Source: Clostridia bacterium (GTDB taxonomy: Bacteria; Bacillota; Clostridia; Christensenellales; Aristaeellaceae). From it: a stretch of DNA of 39,119 nucleotides. The position numbers were made by a program, and so were the translations under genes. The stretch spans positions 1-39,119 of the forward strand of contig JAFURI010000120.1 of NCBI GenBank assembly GCA_017471885.1, in the 5' to 3' direction. Every line of letters begins with the position of its first letter. Within the stretch, counting starts at the first letter, position 1. Of this stretch, positions 17,908 through 26,209 are shown in pieces. The notes under the pieces were generated by a model. The model saw only the letters and a program-made list of their open reading frames with translations. It had not been told where the DNA came from and did not search any database.

Positions 17908-19140
17908 TTATTTGCAGCGCGCAAGCCGCGCGGCGAAGTCCTCAAGGAAGTCTCTGCGCCAGCGGCTGACCGTCTTCGCGCCCCGGTGAGGGCCTTCGGA
18001 CAGATCCGTTTCCAGCCGGTCCGACCACCAGTGGGTCAGGTTGCCCCGGAGATTTTCCCGCGTGGCGGGGATTTCTGCCACGGCGCGGATCACGCCCGTC
18101 AGGCCGTCCATTTCCGGGATCGTACTGCGGGTGATATAGTGGAAGTCGCCCGTCTCCTTGGGCACGAAGCGGACGCGGTACTCGCCGCCGCCCAGATAGA
18201 AGCCCTCAAACTGCTGACGGAGCACCTCCAGCATGAATACAGGCTTCCCGGTAGGCTCAATGACCGGGCCGCGGAAGATCAGCTCCGCCACGGCGAAGGC
18301 CTCGGTGGGCTGATCCGCCGACGTAGGATGCTCATAGACGCGTTCCGGCATATCCTTCACCGGGGCGTAGCTTCCGCCCCAGCTCTCGCTCTCCGGATCT
18401 TCCGGATTGCCCCGCAGCAGCCATGCCACGGTGGGCGTATCGCCCATCTTGATCACGCCGCCCAGATGGGTATTGAAGTAATGCCCCAGCGCGCCGCTGT
18501 CCGCCGCATAGGTGGAGACAAAGGTGTCGTTGCCCCAGGGCGCGGTCATGTCGCCGCCGTTGAACCAGCCCCGGTAGGTGGAGTTGTTTTCGATCATCCA
18601 CAGATCGGGGAAGTTTTTCCGGATGTAGGCGTAGGCGTTGGGGCCCCATTTCTTGTTGGGGCCGCCGATGTAGTGCACCCGGAGCCTGGGCAGGATATCG
18701 GGCGCGTCATGCAGCGCCTGCGCCAGATCCTCCAGCAGTCCCCACATCAGCAGATACAGGGGGCGCTCGTCCTCTTTGCGGGCGCAGCGGATGATGTGCT
18801 CCGACGCTTCCGTGGGCTGCGACCAGCCCTTGTAGGGTGCAAAATCAGGCGTACCCTGAAAGGTCACGGCGCGCAGCTCATCCGGATAGGGGTAGCGGGG
18901 GGAATGGGCGCGCAGCTTCGGGTAATCCTTTTCGTATTCGTCGATGACGGCGTGGATGTCCGAGGCGCGCCCCTCGCCCCAGGGCGAGGAGATCAGGCCT
19001 TCGGTGTCAAACACGTCCGAATAAAGCAGGTAATGCACCATGGACTGGAAATCGTCAGGGTCGCTGCCGCCGATGTCCGTGGTGACGATGACGCGGAAAC
19101 GCTCGCCTTCAAGCGCGCCGCGGCGGAGAATGTGGTTCAT
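17908..19140 (-). CDS. DUF1593 / Sde182-type nucleoside-hydrolase-like protein
   Basis: A 410-residue protein whose N-terminus (RVIVTTDIGGSDPDDFQSMVHYLL) is the Asp-rich metal-binding signature of nucleoside-hydrolase-like folds, in the variant found in DUF1593/Sde182 proteins. The C-terminal 90 residues (EYRVRFVPKETGDFHYITRST) look like a beta-rich accessory domain. Family members are linked with plant polysaccharide degradation, but their substrate is not established. No signal peptide is present, so it should act inside the cell. AAGGAG lies 5 nt before the start. It follows the next gene by 18 nt and is surely in its operon. Confidence 0.85.
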   Translation of the reverse strand: MNHILRRGALEGERFRVIVTTDIGGSDPDDFQSMVHYLLYSDVFDTEGLISSPWGEGRASDIHAVIDEYEKDYPKLRAHSPRYPYPDELRAVTFQGTPDFAPYKGWSQPTEASEHIIRCARKEDERPLYLLMWGLLEDLAQALHDAPDILPRLRVHYIGGPNKKWGPNAYAYIRKNFPDLWMIENNSTYRGWFNGGDMTAPWGNDTFVSTYAADSGALGHYFNTHLGGVIKMGDTPTVAWLLRGNPEDPESESWGGSYAPVKDMPERVYEHPTSADQPTEAFAVAELIFRGPVIEPTGKPVFMLEVLRQQFEGFYLGGGEYRVRFVPKETGDFHYITRSTIPEMDGLTGVIRAVAEIPATRENLRGNLTHWWSDRLETDLSEGPHRGAKTVSRWRRDFLEDFAARLARCK

Positions 19141-19158
19141 ATGCGCTCCTTATTCCGA

Positions 19159-21198
19159 TCAGAAATAGGGGTGGATGCCTTCGGCCGCGACCTGCCAGCC
19201 CTCGCTCTCCGGGAAGCCGGGGAGGGGCTTGCCGCCGTCCCAGCCTGCGGCCATCATGGCGGCGGCCAGCAGGAGGCTGCCGTTGCCGGGCAGGTACAGG
19301 GGCAGATCCCGGCGGGTAATCTGCCGGTTGTTGCCGCTGGCCACATAGGTGTTCTTGTTGGTCTGGCACAGCAGCTGATCCAGCGCCACGCCGGGCCGGT
19401 CCAGCCTTGCGGCGGTCATGGCCATCACGGCGAAGTCCCAGCCCCACAATGTGCCGTAATCCCAGCAGCCGATCACCGTATCAAGGGTGCGGGTCATGGT
19501 TTCGCGGTCGATATCGACTCCGGGGAGCATACCCATGCACTGCAGCATGGAGGGGTGATCAATCGCTACCTTTTCAAAGGTTTCCGGACAGTCGGCATGA
19601 GCGGTGTATACGCCGTGATGAACGGGCGGCGGGGCCATGCGGGCATGCACCTCGATCCAGCGGCCGTCGGGCTCCGCGCCCAGCAGCTCCGCCCAGTGGA
19701 TGGCGACGCCCAGACCGAATTTCCAGTACGCCACCTCAAAGGAGGGATCGCGGGTGACCTCGGGCAAATGCCGCTCCTGCACGGGGATCAGCGGCGGCGC
19801 AATGTGGAACAGGCCGTCGTCCGGCACGGGCATGGCGTAATCTGCCATGAAGTCAGCAGTCTCCTTCACCAGAGGCCAGTTTTCGCGGAGGAACTCGTCC
19901 ATCGCAGGATCGCCCTCGGCGGCGCGGGCGCGGCGGATCAGCTCCAGCATGGTGATGATGTGGGGCTGCTGCCAGATCAGCACCACCGCCACATTGGAGG
20001 GGCTGTCCAGCGCGTCGTCGCCCACCATCTTGGGCCAGCGGGCGCCCTTGTACAGGTTGCGCGCGGCATTGGCCCGGGCCTCGGGCAGATGCTCCCGGTA
20101 CCACGGGATGCCCCGCTCCAGCAGCTCCCGGTGTCCCCACAGCGGGGCCCAGGCCATGTGCCAGAAGTGCATCTCCAGATGCGCCTTGCCGAACCAGCTG
20201 TTGCAGGTCAGGCCGGTTTCCGCCGGGGGAACCGTACCGCTGCTGTTGATGATCAGAAGATACAGGGACAGGATAATTCTCCGCTCCAGCTCCATGGCGC
20301 GGGGATCCTCCGCCTGTGCAAAGTCAATGGCGCCGCCCTTTTCCCAGAAGGCGTTCCACATTTTCTGACCGCGCAGGATGGCCTCGCTTCCGTCCGCTGC
20401 GGCGGGATCGCCGGAGGCAAGCGTCAGGGCGATGACGATCTCATCGCTGCCTGCGGTGATGCGGATGCGGTGTGCCGCCGTCTGTTCAAGGGCTGCGCCG
20501 GGGGCGCTGATCCGCAGGGTGTAGCGCAGCGCATCCATCTCGCGGCGGATGATATCCCCCTCCAGTCGGGTGACGTGCCGCTCGGGAGAAGTCCAGTCGG
20601 CGCCGGTGATGTTGCCCGCGCCGTAGGGAAAGTCAAGATCCACGGTGAGGCCCTTTGTCAGCAGCGGAGAGGCGATGCGGAAAACGAGCGTATCGCTGTC
20701 GCTGTCGCAGGCGGTAAGCACCTGACACGCTTCGCCACGGAGCAGATAGCTGCTGCGGATGCAGCCGTCATACAGGTGAAGCTCCTGATGCACCTGAGTG
20801 AAATCCTGTGTATGCAGCTCCTCGCCGTGGAGGCGGAGACTGGCGCGCACCATGCTGAATTTGTGGGGATTCATGCGCAGCCAGTCGTACACATGCTCAT
20901 TGCCCGGATGCTTGGTGCGGGCATAGGTGACCTCGCGGCCGCAGAAGTCGTATGTGTCCATTTCCACGTCCCGGAGGGTGTAAGCGCCGGAGGGCGTGGG
21001 AGCGGGGATGGTATGCCAGCCCCAGTTGGCCATGGTGCACAGAGGCGTTTCCACGGCGTAATCTTCATAGAGGGTTTGCAGGCCGGTCACGTCCACGCTC
21101 ATGGCAACGGAGCCGTTGCCCACAGTCAGGGGAGCCAGTGCGTCGGGCTGGGTCAGGACGGGATTGTGGCGGGATACCCATGCTTTGCGGTTGATCAT
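19159..21198 (-). CDS. Six-hairpin glycosidase-like protein
   Basis: A 679-residue cytoplasmic protein. The N-terminal third is beta-rich (SRHNPVLTQPDALAPLTVGNGSVAMSVDVTGLQTLY), which is how many GH65/GH95-like glycosidases begin, and the rest is alpha-helical with aromatic-rich segments (CNSWFGKAHLEMHFWHMAWAP, WDYGTLWGWDFAVMAMTAARL), as in an (alpha/alpha)6 barrel. The exact family and substrate cannot be assigned by eye. AGGAGA lies 9 nt from the start. It forms an operon with the DUF1593 protein and probably processes the sugar brought in by the adjacent ABC system. Confidence 0.8.
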   Translation of the reverse strand: MINRKAWVSRHNPVLTQPDALAPLTVGNGSVAMSVDVTGLQTLYEDYAVETPLCTMANWGWHTIPAPTPSGAYTLRDVEMDTYDFCGREVTYARTKHPGNEHVYDWLRMNPHKFSMVRASLRLHGEELHTQDFTQVHQELHLYDGCIRSSYLLRGEACQVLTACDSDSDTLVFRIASPLLTKGLTVDLDFPYGAGNITGADWTSPERHVTRLEGDIIRREMDALRYTLRISAPGAALEQTAAHRIRITAGSDEIVIALTLASGDPAAADGSEAILRGQKMWNAFWEKGGAIDFAQAEDPRAMELERRIILSLYLLIINSSGTVPPAETGLTCNSWFGKAHLEMHFWHMAWAPLWGHRELLERGIPWYREHLPEARANAARNLYKGARWPKMVGDDALDSPSNVAVVLIWQQPHIITMLELIRRARAAEGDPAMDEFLRENWPLVKETADFMADYAMPVPDDGLFHIAPPLIPVQERHLPEVTRDPSFEVAYWKFGLGVAIHWAELLGAEPDGRWIEVHARMAPPPVHHGVYTAHADCPETFEKVAIDHPSMLQCMGMLPGVDIDRETMTRTLDTVIGCWDYGTLWGWDFAVMAMTAARLDRPGVALDQLLCQTNKNTYVASGNNRQITRRDLPLYLPGNGSLLLAAAMMAAGWDGGKPLPGFPESEGWQVAAEGIHPYF

Positions 21199-21236
21199 GT
21201 CAGTATCTCTCCTGTCGGATGCGTATTTGTACCTCT

Positions 21237-21242
21237 ATTATA
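21237..21242 (-). promoter_or_regulatory. Extended -10 of the glycosidase-DUF1593 operon
   Basis: TGG-TATAAT on the minus strand, 38 nt before the start codon, is an extended -10. No -35 matching the consensus is seen at 17 nt, as expected for an activator-dependent promoter. Confidence 0.6.
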
Positions 21243-21331
21243 CCACAAACTGAGCCCCTGCGGCGGGACAAATGCCGCGATGGGCGCACATTGCTTTGGA
21301 TGGCGGATTTCCTCCGCCGCAGCCTGAAATG

Positions 21332-21365
21332 AAAAAACGCCATTCCGGCATCGGCGGGAATGGCG
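21332..21365 (-). terminator. Terminator of the M56/BlaR1-like gene
   Basis: CGCCATTCC pairs with GGAATGGCG (9 bp), followed by six T residues on the minus strand, about 50 nt after the stop codon. Confidence 0.85.
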
Positions 21366-21417
21366 GCAGACCATAGACAGACTTGCTTATTTCCCGCTCG
21401 GGCGGGGAGGTTCGGCG

Positions 21418-23007
21418 TTACCCGACGATCGGCAGCAGGCTGATCACCCGCCCGGCGGGGGCTACCTGCACCACCGCCTGCCAGCAGGGCTCGCGCTGCG
21501 CGTCCAGCAGGGAGATGGTGATATACTGTTCGCCGTCGGAGCGGCCGGAGGAGACGATCTCCATGGCCTCGTAGCGGGACCACAGCTCCGGCATGTGAAT
21601 CTCGATAAAGCCGGACAGGAAGGCGCACCACTGCTGGCCTTCGCCGTTGTGGGTGGTGATGGGCCGGGCAAGGGGACGGAGATTGCCGGGAATCACGTCG
21701 CCGCTGACGTAGCCCAGAATCTCGCCCTCTTCGGTGAAGATCAGCTGACTGGTCAGCTCTGCACCGGGGACGTACCACTCCACAGTCCAGCCTGCGGAGG
21801 ATTTCATCAGCGCAGGCTCCACAAAGCCGTCGTCCGCGTCGATGCCCTCCAGTGCAAGGAAGGCTGCGGCGTATTGCCGTGCAGTATCCGCGTCGGAAAG
21901 CGAGACGGACTGCTGACGCAGGGCGGGGGAGGTCAGCGCGGGAAGGTTGGCCAGCGAGGACTGCTCCGCCGTCGCGAACATGCCTGCAGCAGCCAGTGCG
22001 CAGCAGACCAGATATACCGCGCAGGTGCAGCGGGAGGGCTTCTCGGGATGGAGAATCATTCGGATGCGAAGCGCCAGCTGCCTGTCCCGCAGCGCGGCGG
22101 GGCTGGAGGCTACGGTGACGGCAGGCTGGGCGCGATGGGTTTCGGCGGTGTGAATCAGGGGCGATGCGTACAGGCGGCGGGCGTTGTCGTCCGCGCCGCG
22201 CAGGGCATATTCGTCGCAGGCCAGACACTGATCCGTCCGGCTCAGGAAGGCGGCCAGCCATACCAGCGGATTGAACCAGTGCAGGATGCAGCATGCGCTG
22301 CGCACCACGGCCCAGAACCGGTCGCCGCAGCGAATATGGCACAGCTCACGGTCCAGCATGGCGGGTACGTCCTCCGCCGAGGCATGGAGCGGCAGGGCGA
22401 TGACGGGGCGCATGAGGTCAAAGGAGCAGCTGCCGGGCAGCCCCTCTACCATCCATACCCGGGGCGGATGCTTCAGCCTGCGCCGGGTGCACAGCTGTAA
22501 AAAGACGTCGCGGTACTCCGGCGGAAGTTTGTGTCTGCGCCGCCGCCGGATCTGCAGAATGAACAGCGCGTTGCACCCGATGGATCCGGCAAGGGTCAGC
22601 ATGGCGCCGGAAAGGTAAATGATCAGCGCTGTGCGTGAAAGCCTGCCGCTGCGGGTGGCGTACACCAGGCGCCATATTAGCGAATGAATGATGGATTTGT
22701 CCGTATCCTCGCCCAGCGCCTTCCAGTACAGATTGTGTGCAGCATCGCCCACGCGCACGCGCACCTGATCCGCCATGGGGCGGATACCCGCATCCTGCGA
22801 GAGATTGGGCTTGAGCCAGTTCATTACCGGATTGGGCAGGGCGATGGGCAGCAGCAGCCGCATGGCGACCAGTACCCACAGGATCATCAGACGGCGGCTG
22901 CCCAGCTCCCGGCGGATGAGCGCACGAAGTACAAGGGCAGCGAGAATCAGCAGGCTGCCGATGAGCGTGGCCTCCACCAGAAAGTTGAATACGGTTGCTG
23001 TGCGCAT
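21418..23007 (-). CDS. M56/BlaR1-like membrane protein with altered HExxH motif
   Basis: A 529-residue protein. Membrane helices lie at about residues 8-30, 38-60, 127-152 and 312-330, and a 190-residue extracellular tail follows. The cytoplasmic loop between helices 3 and 4 carries the M56 zinc-peptidase region, but the motif reads RELCH (residues 220-224) where the family has HExxH: the first zinc-binding His is an Arg (codon CGT, one base from CAT). LACDEY follows, as in BlaR1/MecR1. The tail is not a penicillin-binding domain. No BlaI/MecI-type repressor gene is adjacent. It may be a non-proteolytic signalling protein. It is monocistronic, with a good promoter and terminator. Confidence 0.85.
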   Translation of the reverse strand: MRTATVFNFLVEATLIGSLLILAALVLRALIRRELGSRRLMILWVLVAMRLLLPIALPNPVMNWLKPNLSQDAGIRPMADQVRVRVGDAAHNLYWKALGEDTDKSIIHSLIWRLVYATRSGRLSRTALIIYLSGAMLTLAGSIGCNALFILQIRRRRRHKLPPEYRDVFLQLCTRRRLKHPPRVWMVEGLPGSCSFDLMRPVIALPLHASAEDVPAMLDRELCHIRCGDRFWAVVRSACCILHWFNPLVWLAAFLSRTDQCLACDEYALRGADDNARRLYASPLIHTAETHRAQPAVTVASSPAALRDRQLALRIRMILHPEKPSRCTCAVYLVCCALAAAGMFATAEQSSLANLPALTSPALRQQSVSLSDADTARQYAAAFLALEGIDADDGFVEPALMKSSAGWTVEWYVPGAELTSQLIFTEEGEILGYVSGDVIPGNLRPLARPITTHNGEGQQWCAFLSGFIEIHMPELWSRYEAMEIVSSGRSDGEQYITISLLDAQREPCWQAVVQVAPAGRVISLLPIVG

Positions 23008-23044
23008 ACGTTGCCTCCGTCAGAGCGGACTGGATTCTATCAGC

Positions 23045-23073
23045 AGTGTACGGTCTTTGCGTGACGCTGTCAA
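23045..23073 (-). promoter_or_regulatory. Promoter of the M56/BlaR1-like gene
   Basis: A perfect TTGACA (23073-23068) and TACACT (23050-23045), 17 nt apart, lie 37 nt before the start codon. No dyad typical of BlaI operators overlaps them. Confidence 0.8.
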
Positions 23074-23110
23074 GGCGGTTGGACGAAATGTAAGGTATGT
23101 AACGCGTTTT

Positions 23111-24883
23111 TTATTCTGCAGGGGCAAGGAAGCTGGCCATGACGTAGCCCTCGGCCACGTCGGTCTTGACGCGCACCCACGCGGGATCCTCGCAGCTTTC
23201 CAGCACGATCAGCTGCTGATGCCTGTACAGGCGCATCAGCACGGGGGATGCGGTGTTGGGCTCCTGGCGCAGGTTCAGGCTGCTGTTGTCTGCAATGCCT
23301 TCCACGCTGGCCAGATACGCGCCCGCAGGGAGATTGTCTGTGCTGACGGGCATCAGGGTGGGCCGGGGCGTGGGCGTGGCGGGAGGCTCGGGAGAATTGG
23401 CCAGCTGGGGCTGGGCGGTGGGGAGGATTGCTTCGCCGGCCGCCACCTGCCGCAGCTCCATGCCCGGGTAATAGAAGGAGAGAATCTCGCGGAAGTTCTT
23501 GCCGTAGCGGAAGGCCATCCACTGCGCGCCGCGCTGGCTCATGCCCACGCCGTGACCGTAGCGCCGGCTTTCCAGCACAAAGTGGGTATCCGTTTCCTTC
23601 ACAGTGAGGATTTCGTTGTCCGCGCCGTACACGGAAAGATCCAGCGCGCGGATCAGGTTGGGGAAGATATCCAGCGTGACCGTAGCGGGTTCCTTTACTT
23701 TGCGGAAGGGGCTGTATACGGGCTTGGGCGTGGGGGTGGCGGTGGGCTGCGGAGTGGGCTGCTCCGTCGCGCCGGCCGGGGCGGGGGTGATCACCGGCAC
23801 AGGGGAGGGCGTGGAGAACAGAGAGATCTCCGTATCCTCGGTGGTGGGCAGGGGCGCGGAGGACAGCTGATTCCGTCCCGACCAGGTGAAGGTCAGGGTC
23901 AGCTGGGTCATGAGCTTGCTGTTTTTCCCGTGCTTCGGGCTGCCGAGCTTCACGTCGGTGATGCTGTCGATGCGCAGGCAATCGCTGCCGGAGCCGAAGC
24001 CCTCCTTCGCCATCCTGCTGCCGATGGCCTCTGCCAGCACCTCTGTGAGGGCTGCGGACTGACTTCCCTCCTTGGGGAGGCGGGCCTTGAGTACTACGCT
24101 CTCGGGGTTTTCCAGATCATAGGGGTCGTCGGTCATGGCGTAATAGCCCCAGTCTCCGCCGCCGCTCCACACGTTCTGCACCAGCTCGGTCTGTCCGCCG
24201 TTGGATGCGCTGTAGTAGCAGTTGGCCAGCTTGCCCTTGTAGGCGCCTACCACGCCTGCGGTTTCGCGCACGGCGCGGATAGCGTTGGTATCGGTGAGAT
24301 CCACGCCTTTGAACACCTGGTCGTTGGTGGTGTCCACCACGTCGTAATCCGAGGACTTGTCCACATGGGCCAGCGCGTAGGTTCTGGCGCACACGGCCTG
24401 GGCCTTGAGAGCTTCCAGCGGGAAGGAATTGCTCATTTCGTAGGGCACCACGCCCAGCAGATAATCCTCCACAGACAGGGTGAGGACAGGCCGCAGCGCG
24501 CCGCCGGAGATGGTAAGGGACAGGTCGCCGGGATAGAAATTGCCGTCCTTGGCGAAACGGAGTCCGTCGCTTTGCTGCGTATCCGAGGCGTTGCGGATAA
24601 AGCGCACGCCGGAGCCCAGCTTCAGGCTCATGCCTTCGTAGAACAGGTACAGCTGTCCTTCGCGGATCTGCACCACCACCTGGCTGCCCCGGGGGAAGGC
24701 CATGACCGTATCGCCGTTTACAGCGGCGGTGTACACGCCGTCCAGAATCAGATCGGCGCGGTCGGTCAGCTCCAGCCGGCGCAGCAGCACGCGGATGGAG
24801 GGCGCGCTGTCCTCCGCCGCAGCGGGCAGGGGAAGCAGCGCCAGCATCAGCATAAGGCATATCATGCGGACCAGTTTCTTCAT
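23111..24883 (-). CDS. SpoIID/LytB-domain protein with SH3-like C-terminus
   Basis: A 590-residue exported protein. A signal peptide (residues 1-23) is followed by a SpoIID domain with the catalytic-type Glu149 in VPYEMSNSF, the hallmark EALKAQAVCARTYAL, and later GHGVGMSQRGAQWMA. SpoIID is a lytic transglycosylase that removes denuded glycan during spore engulfment; LytB relatives act on vegetative walls. Two low-complexity Pro/Thr linkers interrupt it (about residues 353-390 and 497-515), and the last 60 residues (SSLNLRQEPNTASPVLMRLY) form a bacterial SH3 wall-binding domain. The SH3 tail is absent from classical SpoIID. AGGAGG lies near the start at 24883. Confidence 0.9.
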   Translation of the reverse strand: MKKLVRMICLMLMLALLPLPAAAEDSAPSIRVLLRRLELTDRADLILDGVYTAAVNGDTVMAFPRGSQVVVQIREGQLYLFYEGMSLKLGSGVRFIRNASDTQQSDGLRFAKDGNFYPGDLSLTISGGALRPVLTLSVEDYLLGVVPYEMSNSFPLEALKAQAVCARTYALAHVDKSSDYDVVDTTNDQVFKGVDLTDTNAIRAVRETAGVVGAYKGKLANCYYSASNGGQTELVQNVWSGGGDWGYYAMTDDPYDLENPESVVLKARLPKEGSQSAALTEVLAEAIGSRMAKEGFGSGSDCLRIDSITDVKLGSPKHGKNSKLMTQLTLTFTWSGRNQLSSAPLPTTEDTEISLFSTPSPVPVITPAPAGATEQPTPQPTATPTPKPVYSPFRKVKEPATVTLDIFPNLIRALDLSVYGADNEILTVKETDTHFVLESRRYGHGVGMSQRGAQWMAFRYGKNFREILSFYYPGMELRQVAAGEAILPTAQPQLANSPEPPATPTPRPTLMPVSTDNLPAGAYLASVEGIADNSSLNLRQEPNTASPVLMRLYRHQQLIVLESCEDPAWVRVKTDVAEGYVMASFLAPAE

Positions 24884-24930
24884 CAGGTAAACCTCCTTCA
24901 GGGGGTTGAAAACAGAGTTCACAAATGTAA

Positions 24931-24957
24931 ACGGATGAACCCGGTGGATTCATCCGT
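24931..24957 (-). terminator. Terminator-like hairpin after the AraC gene
   Basis: ACGGATGAATCC pairs with GGGTTCATCCGT (12 bp, one G-T pair) around a 3-nt loop; TTTACATTTG follows on the minus strand. The T-run is broken, so termination may be partial and allow some read-through into the SpoIID-like gene. Confidence 0.55.
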
Positions 24958-24973
24958 CATGCAGGAAGTGGCA

Positions 24974-26053
24974 TTATTCGTGAGGCTTCATGCCGCGCTG
25001 CTGCTCATATTCGCCGGGAGTCATGCCGGTAAATTTTTTGAATACCTGACAGAAGTAGCTCTTGTTGGGGTAGCCGCAGGCGGCGCTGATTTCCGCCAGC
25101 GTCTTCCCTTCGCCGGAGGAAAGCAGCTCCTGCGCCTTTTCCATGCGGGTGCTGGTGAGAAAGGTGGAAAAGTGCAGACCGGTCTTCTCGTGGAACAGGC
25201 GGCAGAAGTAAGCCGGGGTCAGACCCAGCGAACGGCTCAGGTTCTGCTGGGAATAGGGCAGGGAGCAATCGGCGCGGATGGAGAGAATCACCCGTTCGAT
25301 GGGTGCGGCGTTGCCTGCGGCAGGGCATGCGCGGAGCCGGGCAGGCAGGCTCTGGAGCCACGCCAGCAGCGCTTCGCGGGGGCGGCGGGTCATCTCCTGC
25401 AGGTTCAACTCCTCGGTCATGCGGTGCAGCCCCATTTCGGCATGCTGGCTCCATACGGCCTCAATCACCAGCGGCACAAAGCCGAAGCAGATCCGGCCCG
25501 GCTCCGGCTCGCTGCGCAGCGCGCGGGTGATATATCCGCCCAGGGCCGTATACTGGCGGCGCTTGATAATGGTCTGCAGCTGTCCGCGGTGGGCGTGGGC
25601 GGCAGACCCGTCCATGGGGGACACCTGGTTCCACCAGTCGGAGATCTCCATCAGCGAATCCAGCTGATCCTGCCAGTTTTCGGGCTGATCCATCTCGTGA
25701 CCGATGAACATGGTGCCCTCCTGCTCAAGGGATACGGAGGCGTTCTCCATCAGTGCATGGGCGCACAGCCACATCACCGTCTCGCGGTGGGCGCGGGCGG
25801 GGAAGCGCGTATGGGCCAGCAGGATGAGCATGGTATCGCCGTCTCCGGTAAAGCAGGCTGCGCATTCGCCGGCGACGGACGTGGCCTTGTCCACGGATGC
25901 AAGCAGCGACGCGCGTTCCTCGTCGGTCAGAGGCATATCAGCCTCCCAGCGCATAAGTCGCCATGCATACACCTGACGGGGCCAGGGGGAGGTATCGGCT
26001 TCGCCCGAAAGCACAAGGGCAAGCCTTGCGCGCAGTTCAGACACAGAGCTCAT
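24974..26053 (-). CDS. AraC-family transcriptional regulator
   Basis: A 359-residue cytoplasmic regulator. The C-terminal 100 residues hold two helix-turn-helix motifs (YSQQNLSRSLGLTPAYFCRLFHEKTG; LAEISAACGYPNKSYFCQVFKKFTG), as in AraC/XylS proteins. The N-terminal 240 residues are helical, contain several Trp and Cys residues, and match no effector domain I recognise. The start at 26053 has AAAGGAG 5 nt upstream; an upstream GTG/ATG at 26101 lacks one. A promoter and a structured leader with a small overlapping ORF precede it. The target genes are unknown. Confidence 0.88.
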   Translation of the reverse strand: MSSVSELRARLALVLSGEADTSPWPRQVYAWRLMRWEADMPLTDEERASLLASVDKATSVAGECAACFTGDGDTMLILLAHTRFPARAHRETVMWLCAHALMENASVSLEQEGTMFIGHEMDQPENWQDQLDSLMEISDWWNQVSPMDGSAAHAHRGQLQTIIKRRQYTALGGYITRALRSEPEPGRICFGFVPLVIEAVWSQHAEMGLHRMTEELNLQEMTRRPREALLAWLQSLPARLRACPAAGNAAPIERVILSIRADCSLPYSQQNLSRSLGLTPAYFCRLFHEKTGLHFSTFLTSTRMEKAQELLSSGEGKTLAEISAACGYPNKSYFCQVFKKFTGMTPGEYEQQRGMKPHE

Positions 26054-26084
26054 GGGCGCTCCTTTCGTACAGGGGTAATAAGCA

Positions 26085-26117
26085 ATGCAGACGCGGTTCA
26101 ATCAGCCGCGCCTGCAT
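26085..26117 (-). promoter_or_regulatory. Hairpin in the 5' leader of the AraC gene
   Basis: ATGCAGGCGCGG pairs with CCGCGTCTGCAT (12 bp, one G-T pair) around a 9-nt loop, starting about 10 nt into the predicted transcript. The ATG in the first arm opens a short ORF overlapping the regulator's start. Confidence 0.5.
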
Positions 26118-26133
26118 GAAGGAACTCCACCCT

Positions 26134-26162
26134 ATTATAACTTCTTTTGGTTTGTTTGAAAA
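26134..26162 (-). promoter_or_regulatory. Promoter of the AraC gene at 24974
   Basis: TTTTCA (26162-26157) and a perfect TATAAT (26139-26134) are 17 nt apart on the minus strand. Confidence 0.6.
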
Positions 26163-26209
26163 GGGGAAAAGGATTGGATTCTGCTGAAATCGACAGGAAT
26201 CGCCGTCCG

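Noticed and set aside
17899-21327. 1142-codon open frame on the + strand
   Set aside because: Antisense shadow of the DUF1593 and glycosidase genes, with no start signal or recognisable domain.
23700-23770. Short tandem-like repeats in DNA of the SpoIID-like gene
   Set aside because: They encode the Pro/Thr linker (TPQPTATPTPKP) and need no separate explanation.
22775-26119. 1114-codon open frame on the + strand
   Set aside because: Antisense to the M56, SpoIID-like and AraC genes, all of which have clear motifs and ribosome binding sites.
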